Source: Mesostigma viride
Taxonomy: Eukaryota > Streptophyta > Mesostigmatophyceae > Mesostigmatales > Mesostigmataceae
DNA length: 64,000 nucleotides
Assembly: GCA_009746045.1 (NCBI GenBank)
Contig: RPFO01000436.1
Location: forward strand, 606,001 to 670,000
Direction of reading: 5' to 3'
Numbering within the stretch: position 1 is the first letter of the stretch; the number at the start of each line of letters is the position of its first letter. The notes below the pieces were generated by a model. That model was not told the origin of the DNA and made no database searches. It was given only the letters and a program-made list of their open reading frames with translations. This document shows, piece by piece, positions 22,376 through 33,357 of the stretch. A program made the translations under genes and the position numbers.

Positions 22376-22530
22376 CACCGGAAAAACCTCGAACCCAACT
22401 TAAGGCGTGAATGACTGTACTGGTATAGTGTAGTACTGTAAGTACTGTAGTTAAATGAAATATTTAATTCATGGCTTAAGTTGGGTTGACCCCTCAAAAA
22501 CTCGAACCCAACAACTTAAGGCGTGAATGA
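22376..22530. repeat. Right arms of the inverted repeats
   Basis: CCAACTTAAGGCGTGAATGA at about 22393 and CAACTTAAGGCGTGAATGA at about 22506 are the inverse of the arms at 19541 and 19686. GCTTAAGTTGGGTT at 22473 and AACCCAACAACTTAAG at 22503 also form a local hairpin. Confidence 0.7.
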
Positions 22531-22554
22531 CTTTAATGGCACGGAACGCGCGCA

Positions 22555-22620
22555 ACGCCAAAAATTCCCCACGCCAAAAAATTCCCCACGCCAGGCCCAC
22601 GCCAAAAATTCGCCTGCCAC
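22555..22620. repeat. Short tandem repeat upstream of the CLPTM1 gene
   Basis: Three or four units of CCCCACGCCAAAAAATT about 270 bp before the CLPTM1 start codon. It could be part of the promoter or a simple repeat; nothing in the sequence decides. Confidence 0.5.
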
Positions 22621-22884
22621 CCTGCTGCCACGCCACCTTTACTAACAACTGCCCGGACCATGCCCGGACAGGCGGACACTGCACCGGGACATGATGGTGC
22701 CGTGACAAGTGACAGGTGGAGCCTGAACAGTGAACGTGCATGACAGACAGCGCACACGTCCCGTGCGACGTGCGAGCAGTCGAAAGCCGGAAAACCGCCG
22801 GCACGCGCAGTCGCCCGAGGTTTGCCGATTAACTGGCAATGGCTGCGTTTGTCGCATGGATTTGTCTCTGCTAATTATCACGAC

Positions 22885-25800
22885 ATGAGCTCTGGCGGAC
22901 CAGTTGCCGCCGCGGCCCCGGCTGGGGCCGCGGGTGCAGTCGCTCCAGGCGCGGCACAGCAAGGTGGGGGTGGAATTAAGGCGATGCTTTTCCCCATCAT
23001 TCGGACAATCGCTATGTATTGGCTGATGCAGAAATTCTTTTTCGGCGGGGGGACCAATGCTCCTGCAACCACCCCAGGGGGCAAGGTGGTGAAGGGTACG
23101 GGCATGGTGAACTTGTTTCAGAGAGGGGACTTGATCGACATGCACGTTTACGTGACAGAGTTTGCCCCGCTGGGCAATCATTTTGAGGAGCAGTACCTAG
23201 TTTGGCATGAAAAAGATATCCCGCTGGGTTTCTTCCCGCAGACGAAGCGGCAGAAGCATGTGAAAATCAAGGCTTCCGAGTCGCTGCAGAACAACGGCAC
23301 CATGTACGCCCACATTTTCTTCACGCGTAAAGGTTTCCCCCATAACAAGGCGGACCCAGCGTACAAGCGCGTGGCGACGTTCGGCCAGACGCAGCCGCTG
23401 GTCAAGTACCTGCCCAAGAAGAAGATCAAGCAGAAGATCAACCTTCTCGGTGGCGTGGTCTCGGAGGGTGATGCCGCCAACGGCAGTGTGGCCGCTGCCA
23501 AGGAGGATGCCTCGGGCGCGGACGCGGCGCATGACTCCGCCTTGAACGCCACCGAGGAGACCTCAATCGTGTCGTATTGGAACCATAACCTGACGATCAA
23601 CCTGGTGGACGACTACTCCAAGTATTCACCCAGCAGCATCCCTGCGACCATCCAGCCGCACATGCACGTGGAGGCCACCACAGGCAACTACTTCCCCATC
23701 ATCTACTTCAACGAGTTCTGGCTGCTGAGGGAGCACCTGACGCAGCTGAACGACACGGTCCACGAGCTGGACCTATACTTGGAGCTGGACATGATCACGC
23801 TGATGAGGTGGCAGCTCTACTCCCAGGTGGGCGCCGCCACTTGGTTGCTTTTGATACATGGCATGTGCAATTTTTTAATACATTTATAGCTTTGCAAAGC
23901 ATCCATTTTCTAAAGAGTGGTTGGATTCCTATTTATATCTTGGTTGTGTGCTATACGTGGCATCATTCCCCCCACGCTCACCTTTGCCTCCCCTTGTGTC
24001 CGTCACTCTTTCTCCTCACTCTTTTTTCCTCTTTTTTCCCCTTGCACTCCCCCCCCGCCTCCTTCCCCCTTGCACGTCCCCTTGGCCCCTCCCCTCTCTG
24101 CTCCTTCCCCCTCCTTCCCCCTGGCTCTTCCCCCCTTGCTTTTACCCTTTGCACTTTCCCCCTTGCTTTTACCCCTGACCCATGCGTCTTTCTCCTGTTT
24201 CCCTGTGCTCCCTCTCGCCTCCGCAGATCGAGCAGTCGTTTGCGATGCAGCAGCAGTTTGGCTCGCTGGGCGACGGCGAGAGCGACGACATCAAGCGCAT
24301 GTTCCTCGAGGGCAACCCGTACCTGCTCGCGCTCACCATGATCGTCTCGCTGCTGCACACCGTGTTTGACTTCCTCGCGTTCAAGAACGACATCAGCTTC
24401 TGGCGCGACAACAAGTCGATGGAGGGGCTCAGCGCGCGCACCATCTTCATGAACTGCTTCTGCCAGGTAGGCGATGCGAGATTCATGCCACTGTTGGCCC
24501 ATGTTAGGTAAGCGTCCCCTGGCCGCTTACCTCCCATTCTCTACGTTTATCCTCTTCCCTTGGCCTCTCCCCTCTCAGAGTTCCCAGCAAAACCGTGTGT
24601 GCACCTAGCCCCTGCCGCACTGGTGCGCCCGCTGCCTGCTGCCCGTGCCACGGAATGAACCTGCCCCTCCCTGCCCATTACGAAGCATGTCCCCTCTTCT
24701 ACCCCTCCCACCCCCCTTACTTGCTGTAAATGCATCTCCCCCCACCCCCCTTTCCTGGCTGTACATGTTGCATCTCTCCCCCCGCTTCCTTGCTGTAAAT
24801 GTTGCATCTCCCTTCTCCCCCCCCCCCCCCCCCCCCCCCCCAGACGGTCATCTTCCTGTACCTGCTGGACAATGAGACGAGCTGGATGATCCTGCTCTCC
24901 TCCGGCGTGGGCGTGCTGATCGAGTACTGGAAGATCTCCAAGGCCTGCGTCGTGACGATCGACCGCACCGGGCGGTTCCCCCGCCCCCGCTTTGCCGACC
25001 GCGAGAGCTACGCGGGCAATAAGACCAAGGAGTACGACCAGCAGGCGACACGGTACCTGACGTACGTGCTGTACCCGCTGGTGGCGGCGTACAGCATCTA
25101 CGCGCTCGTGTACGACACGCACAAGAGCTGGTACAGCTGGGTCATCAACAGCCTGGTGGGCGCGGTGTACATGTTCGGGTTCATCATGATGACTCCGCAG
25201 CTGTTCATCAACTACAAGATGAAGAGCGTCGCGCACCTGCCCTGGCGCCAGATGTCGTACAAGTTCCTCAACACGATCATCGACGACCTGTTTGCGTTCA
25301 TCATCAAGATGCCCATCATGCACCGGCTCAGCGTGTTCCGAGACGGTGCGTGGGCTGGGTAGAGGCGCATCGAATCCCTCGCTTGTTCATGGGGTGGGTG
25401 GTGACGTGTTTGCGTTCATCGTCAAGATGCCCATCTTGCCCTGGCTCGGCGTGGTCCGTGACGGTGCGCAGTAACTGGGCTCTGCGAGGGCAGCCCCTAT
25501 CGAAGCGAGGTGTCTCGCATAGGAATGTGCCCAGGTTTCGCATAGAAATGGTGCCATGTCAATATGCAGTGTTTGGGCCTAGTGCGTGTGTTCGTGGGTC
25601 ATGGTGGGTTCTTCCCCATCAACGGACTTTCAGAAGCAACTCCGATCAAGGGGTCGGCTTTCGATGGGGTTGACTTTCGAACATGCTGTCATCCCTTGTG
25701 GTGGGCCATCCCTTGTTACCAGTCGTGGGTGATGGCCTGCCCGTAAGTAAACTGTACAGTGATGTTGAGTGCGTCATGGTGTGGACGCACTAGCGTCATG

Positions 25801-27405
25801 GTGTGATGGTGGCAGCGTCATGGTGTGATGGTGGCAGTGTCATGGTGTGGTGATTGACAAATCTCTTGGTCTTGTTTGCGCATGGAAAGTGAAAGTGCGA
25901 TGATGGAAGAGATGCGCATGGCTCAGGCAGTATCGTGGCCCTGGTTAGGGGGGGGGGCAGGGGAGGGGAGATTTTGCTGTCCCAAGGACCCCACTGAAAG
26001 GTCCTAAGGTCATGAAGAATACCACATGGGGCGTACCCGGGTGCCATTCGATATGGATTGTCACCTGTTGAGCGATGCCAGCAACTAGCACGTGTGGTTT
26101 CGGTTCTTATCGGTTTCATTCTGTTTCATTTCGGCTCTTCCAGAATGCCATCCGCAAGCCCGTTTCTGTTCCCTGCGCGCCCATCCTCTGTTTGCTGACC
26201 GGCCTTAGGTCATGTCTTTTCTTGTCCCACCCCGTGTCTGGCATTCGGCAACTTGCCTCATCCCTGCTACCCTTACTACATATAACTGTCACCAAGTACC
26301 AGTGTGTCTGTATAGCTTTTACTAGTATTTCTTGTCTGACCCTGCACCTACCTTTACCGATTGTATCGCACCATTGCCTTAGCCATTTCCTCTTTCAGCA
26401 CAAGCAATGCATCCTCTTCCTCATGCTTCTCATTCTCACCCTCCATTCCCCCAACCAACTTCTATTCTTTCCTCCTGTGACCCGCTCCCCAACCCACCCA
26501 CCACCCACCACCCATCCACCCCCACCTGGCGCGCAGACGTGATCTTCCTCATCTTCCTGTACCAGCGCTGGAAGTACCCTGTGGACAAGACGCGGGTGAA
26601 TGAGTTTGGTTTCCGCGAGGCCGACCGTGAGGAGAGGGAGAGGGCGGCCGCCGCGCTGGCCGCCGGCACCCCACCAGGCGCCGATGGCCAGCTACCAGCC
26701 CTGCCAGCTGGCGAGGAGGCCACCACCGCAGACGCAGAAGCCAAACCCGATGAGGTCCTGCTCGAGTCGCCCAAGGAGAAGGACGGGAAGGGAGCGCTCC
26801 GCCGGCGCAAGGGCAAGGGCGAGGCGGCGTCTGCGGTTGCGGGTGGCGGTGACGAGGTCTCGGGGGATCCGCCGGCGACTTCTGAGGGAGACGCAAAAGG
26901 GTTGGACGGGCCGGCAAAGGGGGCCAAGAAGGCGGCGGGTCCGCCCAAGGCGGGAGGTGCAAGTGGTGCGAGCAAGCCGGCGGGGACAGGGGAAGCGGAC
27001 GGGGAGACTGTCCCGGATGAGGTCCTGCGGTCGATCGCCCGGTCGGCACCTGGAGCGGTCGGCAAGCAGCTGGCGGAGCGCGAGCTTGCAGAGATGCGCG
27101 CCCGCACGGTGATCATCCGCCACGTGGCACCCGAGGAGGGCGAGACGGGCGGTAGCTTGAGGGATCGGCTCGAGGAGCTGGTGGCCAACCTGGGCCTGAA
27201 GGGCCAGGTCGTGGTCGACTCGGTGCGCAGGCTCCCTGGGAGGGCGGACGCGCCGATCGTGCTGGTTCTGGCGACCGCGCAGGGCAGGGGGCTGGTCCTG
27301 AGCAAGTGGGGGGAGCTGCCCGAGGAGCTGGGATGGAGCGTGGAGGAGTTCCTGACCCCGGAACAGCGGCGGGCCGCTGCGGACAGTCAGGAGGCCGCCC
27401 AATAA
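22885..27405 (+). CDS. CLPTM1 family multipass membrane protein with long C-terminal extension
   Basis: Exons 22885-23826, 24227-24466, 24844-25345 and 26537-27405 (GT-AG, phases 0, 0, 1) join to 850 residues. CLPTM1 proteins are ER/Golgi multipass proteins; the human one (669 residues) traps GABA-A receptors, and a relative scrambles lipids. Seen here are a hydrophobic segment at about residues 35-52, a large luminal domain (YWNHNLTINLVDDY, HVEATTGNYFPIIYFNEFWL), then a cluster of membrane helices from about 335 (YLLALTMIVSLLHTVFDFLA) with the family signatures SFWRDNKSMEGLS and MTPQLFINYKMKSVAHLPWR, ending in FLYQRWKYPVD and NEFGF near 588. The ATG at 22885 (MSSGG) is preferred to the in-frame one at 22822. 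Residues about 590-850 are extra: an Ala/Gly/Lys-rich linker, then a folded-looking domain at 750-850. Intron 3 carries a copy of the exon 3 end. Confidence 0.9.
24690..24843. repeat. Repeats and C-run before CLPTM1 exon 3
   Basis: Three units containing TTGCTGTAAATG(TTG)CATCTC, then an unbroken run of about 24 C directly before the acceptor AG at 24842-24843. The C-run replaces the usual mixed pyrimidine tract of the 3' splice site. Confidence 0.85.
25402..25468 (+). repeat. Copy of the CLPTM1 exon 3 end in intron 3
   Basis: This matches 25285-25350. The copy reads DVFAFIVKMPILPWLGVVRD where the exon reads DLFAFIIKMPIMHRLSVFRD, and it keeps the junction GACGGTGCG. It lies about 118 bp downstream. 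No acceptor AG precedes it and a stop (TAG at 25359) lies between, so it is not a normal cassette exon. Confidence 0.85.
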
Positions 27406-28004
27406 GGAGGGAGAGGGGGTTGGGTTGGCTTGGGTTGGGTTGGCTTGGGTTCCCAATAAGGGCGGGTCTGGGTAGGGAAAGGAATGGGTTGTCTCAGTGC
27501 CTGTTGAGGAGCCAGCACAGACACTGCTATTTAGTGAGGATTTGTATGGTGAGAATGTGGTCATGCCTGCTTTCGTAGTATCTCTGTTATCTTGCCCGTT
27601 CAGTTGCAGTGCACATGTGCAGAGGCCTGCCATGAAATACCTACAGGTAGCCAGTTTTCAGCTCTACACGTGATGTTGAAGGTTGCTTTCTTAAACCTAA
27701 ATGCATTAGATTATTAAGTGAGACAACTATTCCTGGATAGGCATAGTGCTTAGATTGAGAAATCGCGAATGGTTATAACGTAGAAATGTATGGCACATAC
27801 ATGTCTCAAATAAAATTCCATTTCTACATGAACCGTAGTTCCAAGTTTAAAGAGTAGCATGATGTTTGTCGCACGCTATTCATGACTTATTTGCACGCTA
27901 TTCATGACTTATTCGTTATCCTGCCGGCGTACTTCACTTTTATCTGAATTTATGAAGGGAATAACTTTCCCTGCACGTCCATGCATAGTTGTCTCACTCA
28001 AGGG
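27406..28004. other. 3' flank of the CLPTM1 gene
   Basis: A short GGGTTGGCTTG repeat (27417-27450) follows the stop codon, then AT-rich sequence. CAAATAAAATTCC at about 27808 could act in 3' end formation. No gene was recognised. Confidence 0.3.
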
Positions 28005-28500
28005 GACGGGACATGCCCGAATTTTTTGGCGCCAAAAAATTTGCGCCGGAACCGAAGGTCATAAATTTCACGTGCACGGTGCGCGCACCCCTTGCGGAAG
28101 TGGCCATGGCGACTGCGTTCAGGCGAAACTACCACAATAGGGCAAGCGAAATGCAAAAATTTTACTCGAATCTAAAAGACGATGAGTTTATGATGTTAGT
28201 GTGTGGCGGAAATCAGCTGGTTTACAATATCGCTGTTGTTTTTTTATGCCATCGGCATGGGGGGTAATCTGAATTTTTTGGTCGCGCGGAATGAAATACA
28301 ATTCATGATAGCGGCTGTAAAATCGCGGTTTTGGGGGTTGTTCTGACCGTGAAGCAGGCGTTAATATCGGTTGCATCGAATTCTAAACCGAGCTGGTGCT
28401 TTTTTCCAGATTTTCGGCCATTATCGGTAAGTAATTGTTCACACCTGCGCAGTGCGTGTCTGACCTGTCCATGGAAGAACGGCTGTTGTTGCGCGCCTGG
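28005..28500 (+). repeat. Diverged repeat D with a 22 bp palindrome, copy 1
   Basis: Shares its order of features with 62405-62900. Both have AAGGGGACGGGACAT, a perfect 22 bp palindrome centred on GGCGCC (28020-28041), CGCGCCGG-like sequence, then a GCCATGGCGAC start-like context (ATG at 28106), and about 350 bp on a CGCGCCTGGGT motif. The ATG opens a 53-codon frame of unknown meaning. The palindrome resembles an E2F-type site (TTTTGGCGCC), so a duplicated promoter with first exon is possible. Confidence 0.55.
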
Positions 28501-29015
28501 GTGAGGGATTTACGAGGGCGAGGTACAGATTTGTCGCGAATGTTATCTGCTATTAGTGCTTTCTTCTATGAGCTCATCGTTCGAGGTTTTTTGCGTTCTT
28601 TTGGGGCAGTTTCCGCCAGCTAGCTCGCCGTCGCTTGCCGTTGTGTTGTCGAATACCTGGCAGCTTTAGATTGTTTTCGTTGATGCCGTGATCAGGGCCG
28701 CTTCAGTCGCAGCCTACAGCTCTTCGGGAAGGTATAAGGCATTTCATAAAACATGTTCCGGCAAGGATGTTGTGTGTATGGACGCTTCTTGTTGTTTGAG
28801 AGTGACGCACCCTCTCTTCGCAGGCCACAGCGGCATCACAGCGCTCATGCGCTGAAGGGCCGCCAGTGGTTTCTTTGCATTTTATCGTGCAGGGATGGAA
28901 GTGTTTTAGTGATGATGATGTTGGAGATATTGCATTTGTGTGACTGCATGTAGATAGCTGGCACCGATGGTTGTTTGAGCTTTCCTTTGTTATGATGATG
29001 TGACAAGACTACAAT

Positions 29016-29877
29016 TAATTAATTAATTAATAGACACGTGACTGCGTCACGTGAGCATAAGCCCTCAGTGGGAGCGGAACAGGGGATGGAATGGATGGTA
29101 TAAGCTATCTAGGTCCTAGTTACAGGGGTGTGGGCACCGCGGCCCGAATCGCTATGAATGCCATACTTGGTCACACGCGGAGCCCCCACAGGCTTGGGGG
29201 TGGTCTCCTTCATCACTACTTGCCATCTATCCTTGCGCACCATCTGCCTCCATATTACAGACAAACCAGGAGGCTGCCCGGGGGTGAGCCCGTCACGTCT
29301 AGTGTAGCACATGTCCATGCCGAGTCTATCACGAAAAGTCCACGGGTGGCGGCCCTGCCGCGCGCGGCCGGGGGCACGCCAGGTGAGGACATATCGCCCA
29401 GGCTGGGCGGGCTTGGTGCCAGCTAGTCTATCTGATGTATCTACCTGATCTGTGCGGGCCAGGTGCCCGGCTAGGCCCAGGCGCCTGTGCCTAATAATGT
29501 GGGAAACATAGGGCAAATCAGCGTACAAATCCTCATTACTAATGTGCAAACCAAAGGGGATGTTAAGGGCCTTGCGCAGCATCTTGGTGACGGCGCCGTC
29601 GAGTCGTTGCTCCAGCTCCTGCATCAGTGTCCACGTCTCGGCGCCGTAGGTCAGGATCGTCAGAATGACGACCTTGAAGAGGTCACGCTTGACGATCCGG
29701 GGTAGGGCGGGGTTGCTCCACCAGCGGCGGTGGTCATGGAGGTGCGCCCACGCCATGCCGATCCGTGTCGTCATGTCGTCCTCGCAGTCGGGAAGCCAAC
29801 TGCCGAGCAGCTTGAAGCGGCCTGAAGTAGGGTAGTTGACCTCGGCATCGTCTAAGAGGCGGAGTACAATGTGCTGT
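29016..29877 (-). mobile_element. LINE family B, 5'-truncated, with target duplication
   Basis: Flanked by the 11 bp duplication AAGACTACAAT (29005-29015 and 29878-29888). The minus-strand frame to 29109 is the C-terminal part of a reverse transcriptase (FKLLGSWLPDCEDDMTTRIG, TYGAETWTLMQELEQRLDGA, RHRRLGLAGHLARTDQVDTS), of the RTE/CR1-like type. The 3' end has a self-complementary CACGTGACGCAGTCACGTG and the tail ATTAATTAATTAATTAATTG. It is a clean retrotransposition product with most of the 5' part missing. Confidence 0.85.
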
Positions 29878-30292
29878 AAGACTACAATGTGCTGAGCCAA
29901 CCATGGTTGACATGCATGACTGCATGCAAGCTATATATACCATGTTCCTGCTTGGTTCCTTGCCCTCCATAGTCCCAGTTTGTCATCCATGCCGGGGAGG
30001 ACAGTTTAGGAGGTGTTGTTGAGTTGATTAGCTTGGTTGGCATCAACCTTACACTCTAACCTGGGAGAAACATAGGAAATGCTGCTTAGGCTTATTAGGG
30101 CTACCATCGCCCAGGCTATGAACATATTTACAAGGCTGGCCATGCTGGAGGGATGATGAAGACATATGAGGTGCGTGGCCACCCCTTTGTACATTGTAAA
30201 CATACTCAGCACCAAATCCGAAAGGCTTGCATCACTCCCCGGACAGGAGAACTTTTGCGGATGACTGTAGGTGTAAGTTGGCGATGCCATGG

Positions 30293-30445
30293 TAACCGGA
30301 GACGTCCGTCCTATAGTCAGCAAAATTGGTGCGAGAGGTCCCCAGTTCGATTCCGGTCGGATTCATTTGCAGATCGCGTTTTTCCGCGTTTTCCGCGGCC
30401 CGGCACTGAACGCAAATGGTTTTCACCTTTGCGGAGTGTCTGATC
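30293..30445 (+). mobile_element. tRNA-like SINE, second copy
   Basis: About 90% the same as the 20247-20394 insert, in the other orientation. GTCCTATAGTCAGC and AGTTCGATTCC mark the tRNA-like head; the end is GGAGTGTCTGATCAGAA. A short flanking duplication CATGGT is possible. Confidence 0.8.
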
Positions 30446-30459
30446 AGAATACTCAGCAT

Positions 30460-31049
30460 GGTTTTGGTGCATGTTGGATGGCATAAGAAGTGGCACTGTG
30501 GGGTTACTAACTTACTGAGTGGTCCTTAGCGCCTTGTCAGGTGGTCATATAGGAAACCCATCAACTTGAGTAGTTCTTGTCACAATGACCCCCACGTTGA
30601 GCATGCGTTGCCGTCAGCGTGCAAGAGTTAATTATGTGTGCTTTGGTCAGTTTGCAGATGTCTTTGATGAAGAAGGAGGTGCTAGTGTCAAGGAGACAAC
30701 AAAGCTAGTGTGGCTGAATGGTTATTATAATTTCCTTGTAGTGTCTACATGGGTGGCCGTCTTGGAATGGTTGTAACTTGGGCAGTTCATGTCGGAACGT
30801 CGTCAAACCTGGAACATAGGAGGTACCATATGTGCAGAGGATGGTAGTGTGTGGTTTGGCCAGTTTTCACGTGGCTTAGATGTGTCAAGGGGTGTTAGTG
30901 TGGTTAAGTACTAGCTAAAACCTCCGTCAGCGTCATCACAGGTGGCAATCTAGGAATTCCATCAAATAGGGCTGCGCTTGTCAGAATGACCTGAAAATTT
31001 GGGGCTGCATGTCCCCCCCTCTCTAGTATTTGAAAATATAAGATATGGC
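30460..31049. other. AT-rich intergenic sequence
   Basis: No gene seen. The motif TCAGAATGACCTG at about 30981 and nearby sequence recurs at 63672, and the region right of the insert at 31059-31534 resembles 63780-64000, so an old dispersed repeat may run through here. Confidence 0.35.
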
Positions 31050-31058
31050 ATGATTCCA

Positions 31059-31534
31059 CCGCGGCCCCAGCAACTCCAGCCCCAGCCTAGGGGAATACAG
31101 CAGTAGTGTAGAATAGTTAGACAGTGGCCTTGTACATGCCCGCCTACTACAGGCACTATACCAGCTGAGGCCTAGCTAGCCTTTTTAGTCATGTACATGT
31201 GTGCCTATGATGTGCCACACTCCAGACGATGCCTAGCCTTATTTAGTAATGTTGTGCCCATGCAGGGAGTCACTCTCTGCTGAGAAGCCATGCCATAGCT
31301 CTTGTATAGCCATGATGATCTTCCCCCTCACAGGCATGCTCCCCCCTTACCCGGGCATAGCGTGATAGACCATGAGGGTGCGGGTGCCCTGGTGCACCTA
31401 GAGCAAGTGTTGTTTACATTCCCACCCTTGCAGGAAGTAGCTTAGAATGTATTATAGGCTCATATGCCCCTTCTCAGGGCTATGTGCTACATATACTCCC
31501 AACGGAGTTATGTTCCTAATTAATTAATTAATTA
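31059..31534 (+). mobile_element. LINE family A 3' end insertion
   Basis: Flanked by the 9 bp duplication ATGATTCCA (31050-31058 and 31535-31543). The body matches 8180-8655: end of ORF1, GTGTAGAATAG.TAGACAGTG, CCTTGCAGGAAGTAGCTTAG, the ACTCCCAACGGAGT hairpin and CTAATTAATTAATTAATTA. Confidence 0.85.
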
Positions 31535-31543
31535 ATGATTCCA

Positions 31544-32100
31544 TGTGTTTATGATTTGTTTTATTTTTTTTGGTGAAAAAACGTACCCTTTTTGCGGGAA
31601 AATCCATCAATGTGTCTAAACATCATTATTTTGTGCTCAAAATTAGGCAGACTTTCTTAAAAGTGGGGGAACTATATGGAAATATATGATTTGGTCCAAA
31701 TATGTTTGCCCATTGTCCTAGGGAAAATATGCCAAAAGTAGCGTCTTTTTCTATTTTTAGCGCGTAACCGGCATCTGGTGGGGGCTAGTACCCCCCCCAA
31801 GTGGTTGGAAATTTTTTTTTTAATCATATTTATGGTTCCCAATCATAAGTGGATTTTTAGCACATGCATAGGTATGTTTTCCAGAAAAGTGCCCTTTAGG
31901 CATGTCCCCTCCCCATGGGTTAATAATTCACATGTCTCGCTTTAGTAAGTTAAACTTGTCTCATGCACGTGATAATTCACTAAGTACTGTCTCGCTTGAT
32001 ATAACTCATGTTCTGGCGTAGAGGACAGCTCGGATGAGGATTATCAAGGAGACAACCAGCGCAGGCCAGAAATCGGGAGAATCCGGATTATATCCCAGCC
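31544..32100. other. AT-rich intergenic sequence
   Basis: No gene seen. 32040-32100 is a minus-strand piece of repeat family C (GGAGACAACCAGCGCAGGCC). Confidence 0.35.
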
Positions 32101-32111
32101 CATGTCAAGGA

Positions 32112-32421
32112 TGCCTAGCTTTATTTAATTATGCAGTGCCCATGCAGGGAGTAACTCTCTGCTGAGACGCCATGCCCTAGCTTTTTGGTATAGCTATGCT
32201 GATCTTCCCCCCCCATGACAGGCTCCCCCTTCGCTGGGCATAGCTTGAAGATCATGGGGATGCAAGTGCCCTGGTGCACCTAGAGCAACCTTGGGTCCTT
32301 TACATCCCCACCCTTGCAGGAAGTAGCTTAGGATGTATGATAGGCCATGTGCCCCCTCTCAGGGGCTATGTGCTACATATACTCCCAACGGAGTTATGTT
32401 ACAATTCAATTCAATTCAATT
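32112..32421 (+). mobile_element. LINE family A 3' end insertion with a CAATT tail
   Basis: Flanked by the 11 bp duplication CATGTCAAGGA (32101-32111 and 32422-32432). The body matches the 3' part of 8340-8650 and ends in ACTCCCAACGGAGTTATGTT. The tail is (ACAATTCAATTCAATTCAATT), so the tail unit differs from the usual TTAA. Confidence 0.88.
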
Positions 32422-32439
32422 CATGTCAAGGAGACCTCC

Positions 32440-32890
32440 CTAGCCACGATCGCCACGAGATAGCCATTGCTGACGGCGGCGCCCACAACTTTCACGTTTG
32501 GGCTCCAAATTTTGCCACGACTATCACAATCGCTTTGCGGTCTTTCTAAGACGCACACGCTGATATATATTTTCCCGAAGCTATCACGCAATATTATGAC
32601 GAGCAAACGCTCAGGACTCTAAGCAACATAGCCTGGCGGCTGCGCTGAGCCCTGAAAATACGTCTGCAGCTTCGCCCTCAGGCCCGGAAGGCAGCGGCCG
32701 GTGCCACTAGTCAGGCACTGGTGGTCGCCCAGGTCCCCCCTGGGCTTGCCTCGCCATCGGCATCGCCTCAGCCCGAGCGCAGTCGCCCTGACGCACCGGC
32801 CTAGCTGGTCCGAGCGTAACTTTGACATCAACCAGCCCGGCTATTTAATTCATCAGCCCCCACTCAAGATCCTGGAGCACGTTTAGTCCG
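32440..32890 (+). mobile_element. LINE family A 5' end fragment
   Basis: Matches 6590-7060: (CCACGA) units, GCTGACGGCGG, TTTCACGTTTGGG, GACGAGCAAACGCTC, then the beginning of ORF1. It is more diverged than the 6.1 and 6.6 kb copies and stops at about 32887. Confidence 0.7.
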
Positions 32891-33049
32891 AAAACTGCAT
32901 GTGATCTCATGCACTTTGACTTAACGTAATAAACCACGTAGTTCCCGGAGCGCCGCGCCACAAGTGACGGAGGGAAGCTGTCCGGCGGGTCTGGGAACAC
33001 TTAGGGACGAAGCTGATGCATAGGTTTGGGGCCGGGGTTATTCGCCATT

Positions 33050-33110
33050 AAAAATTAAATTAATTTTTAACATGACTCCGTTGGGAGATCATGTAGCACA
33101 TATTCCCTTG
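33050..33110 (-). mobile_element. Tiny family A-like 3' end
   Basis: Read on the minus strand, GTGCTACATGATCTCCCAAC is followed by GGAGTCATGTTAAAAATTAA: stem-loop and tail with little body. TGATCTCC..GGAGTCAT variants also occur at 19502-19528 and 34746-34772 on the plus strand. Confidence 0.55.
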
Positions 33111-33357
33111 GTGGATGGATGGAGGTGGGCGAAGCCGCGTAATCGAACTAACCTAACTCTTAGCTAATCTAATCTAGAAAACCCTAGCTACTCTACTCAG
33201 GAAAGCGCCCCTTCCTCTTGGGGGGAGGGGGCTTGCCCACAGGGGCTGGCCGCGGCGTGCATGTGAGCCTAGCTGGACAATCGCCTTCCACCTCTTCTTG
33301 TTCTGCATAGCAGTCCAAGCAAGAGAGAGGGAGTAAATGCGATCGATGTTCAAACGT

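Noticed and set aside
25292-25475. Alternative cassette exon in CLPTM1 intron 3
   Set aside because: The copy has a donor but no acceptor before it and a stop in between, so it was kept only as a duplicated exon end.
26692-27633. Long minus-strand frames opposite CLPTM1 exon 4
   Set aside because: Shadows of a GC-rich coding exon; the plus strand joins by splicing to a known family.
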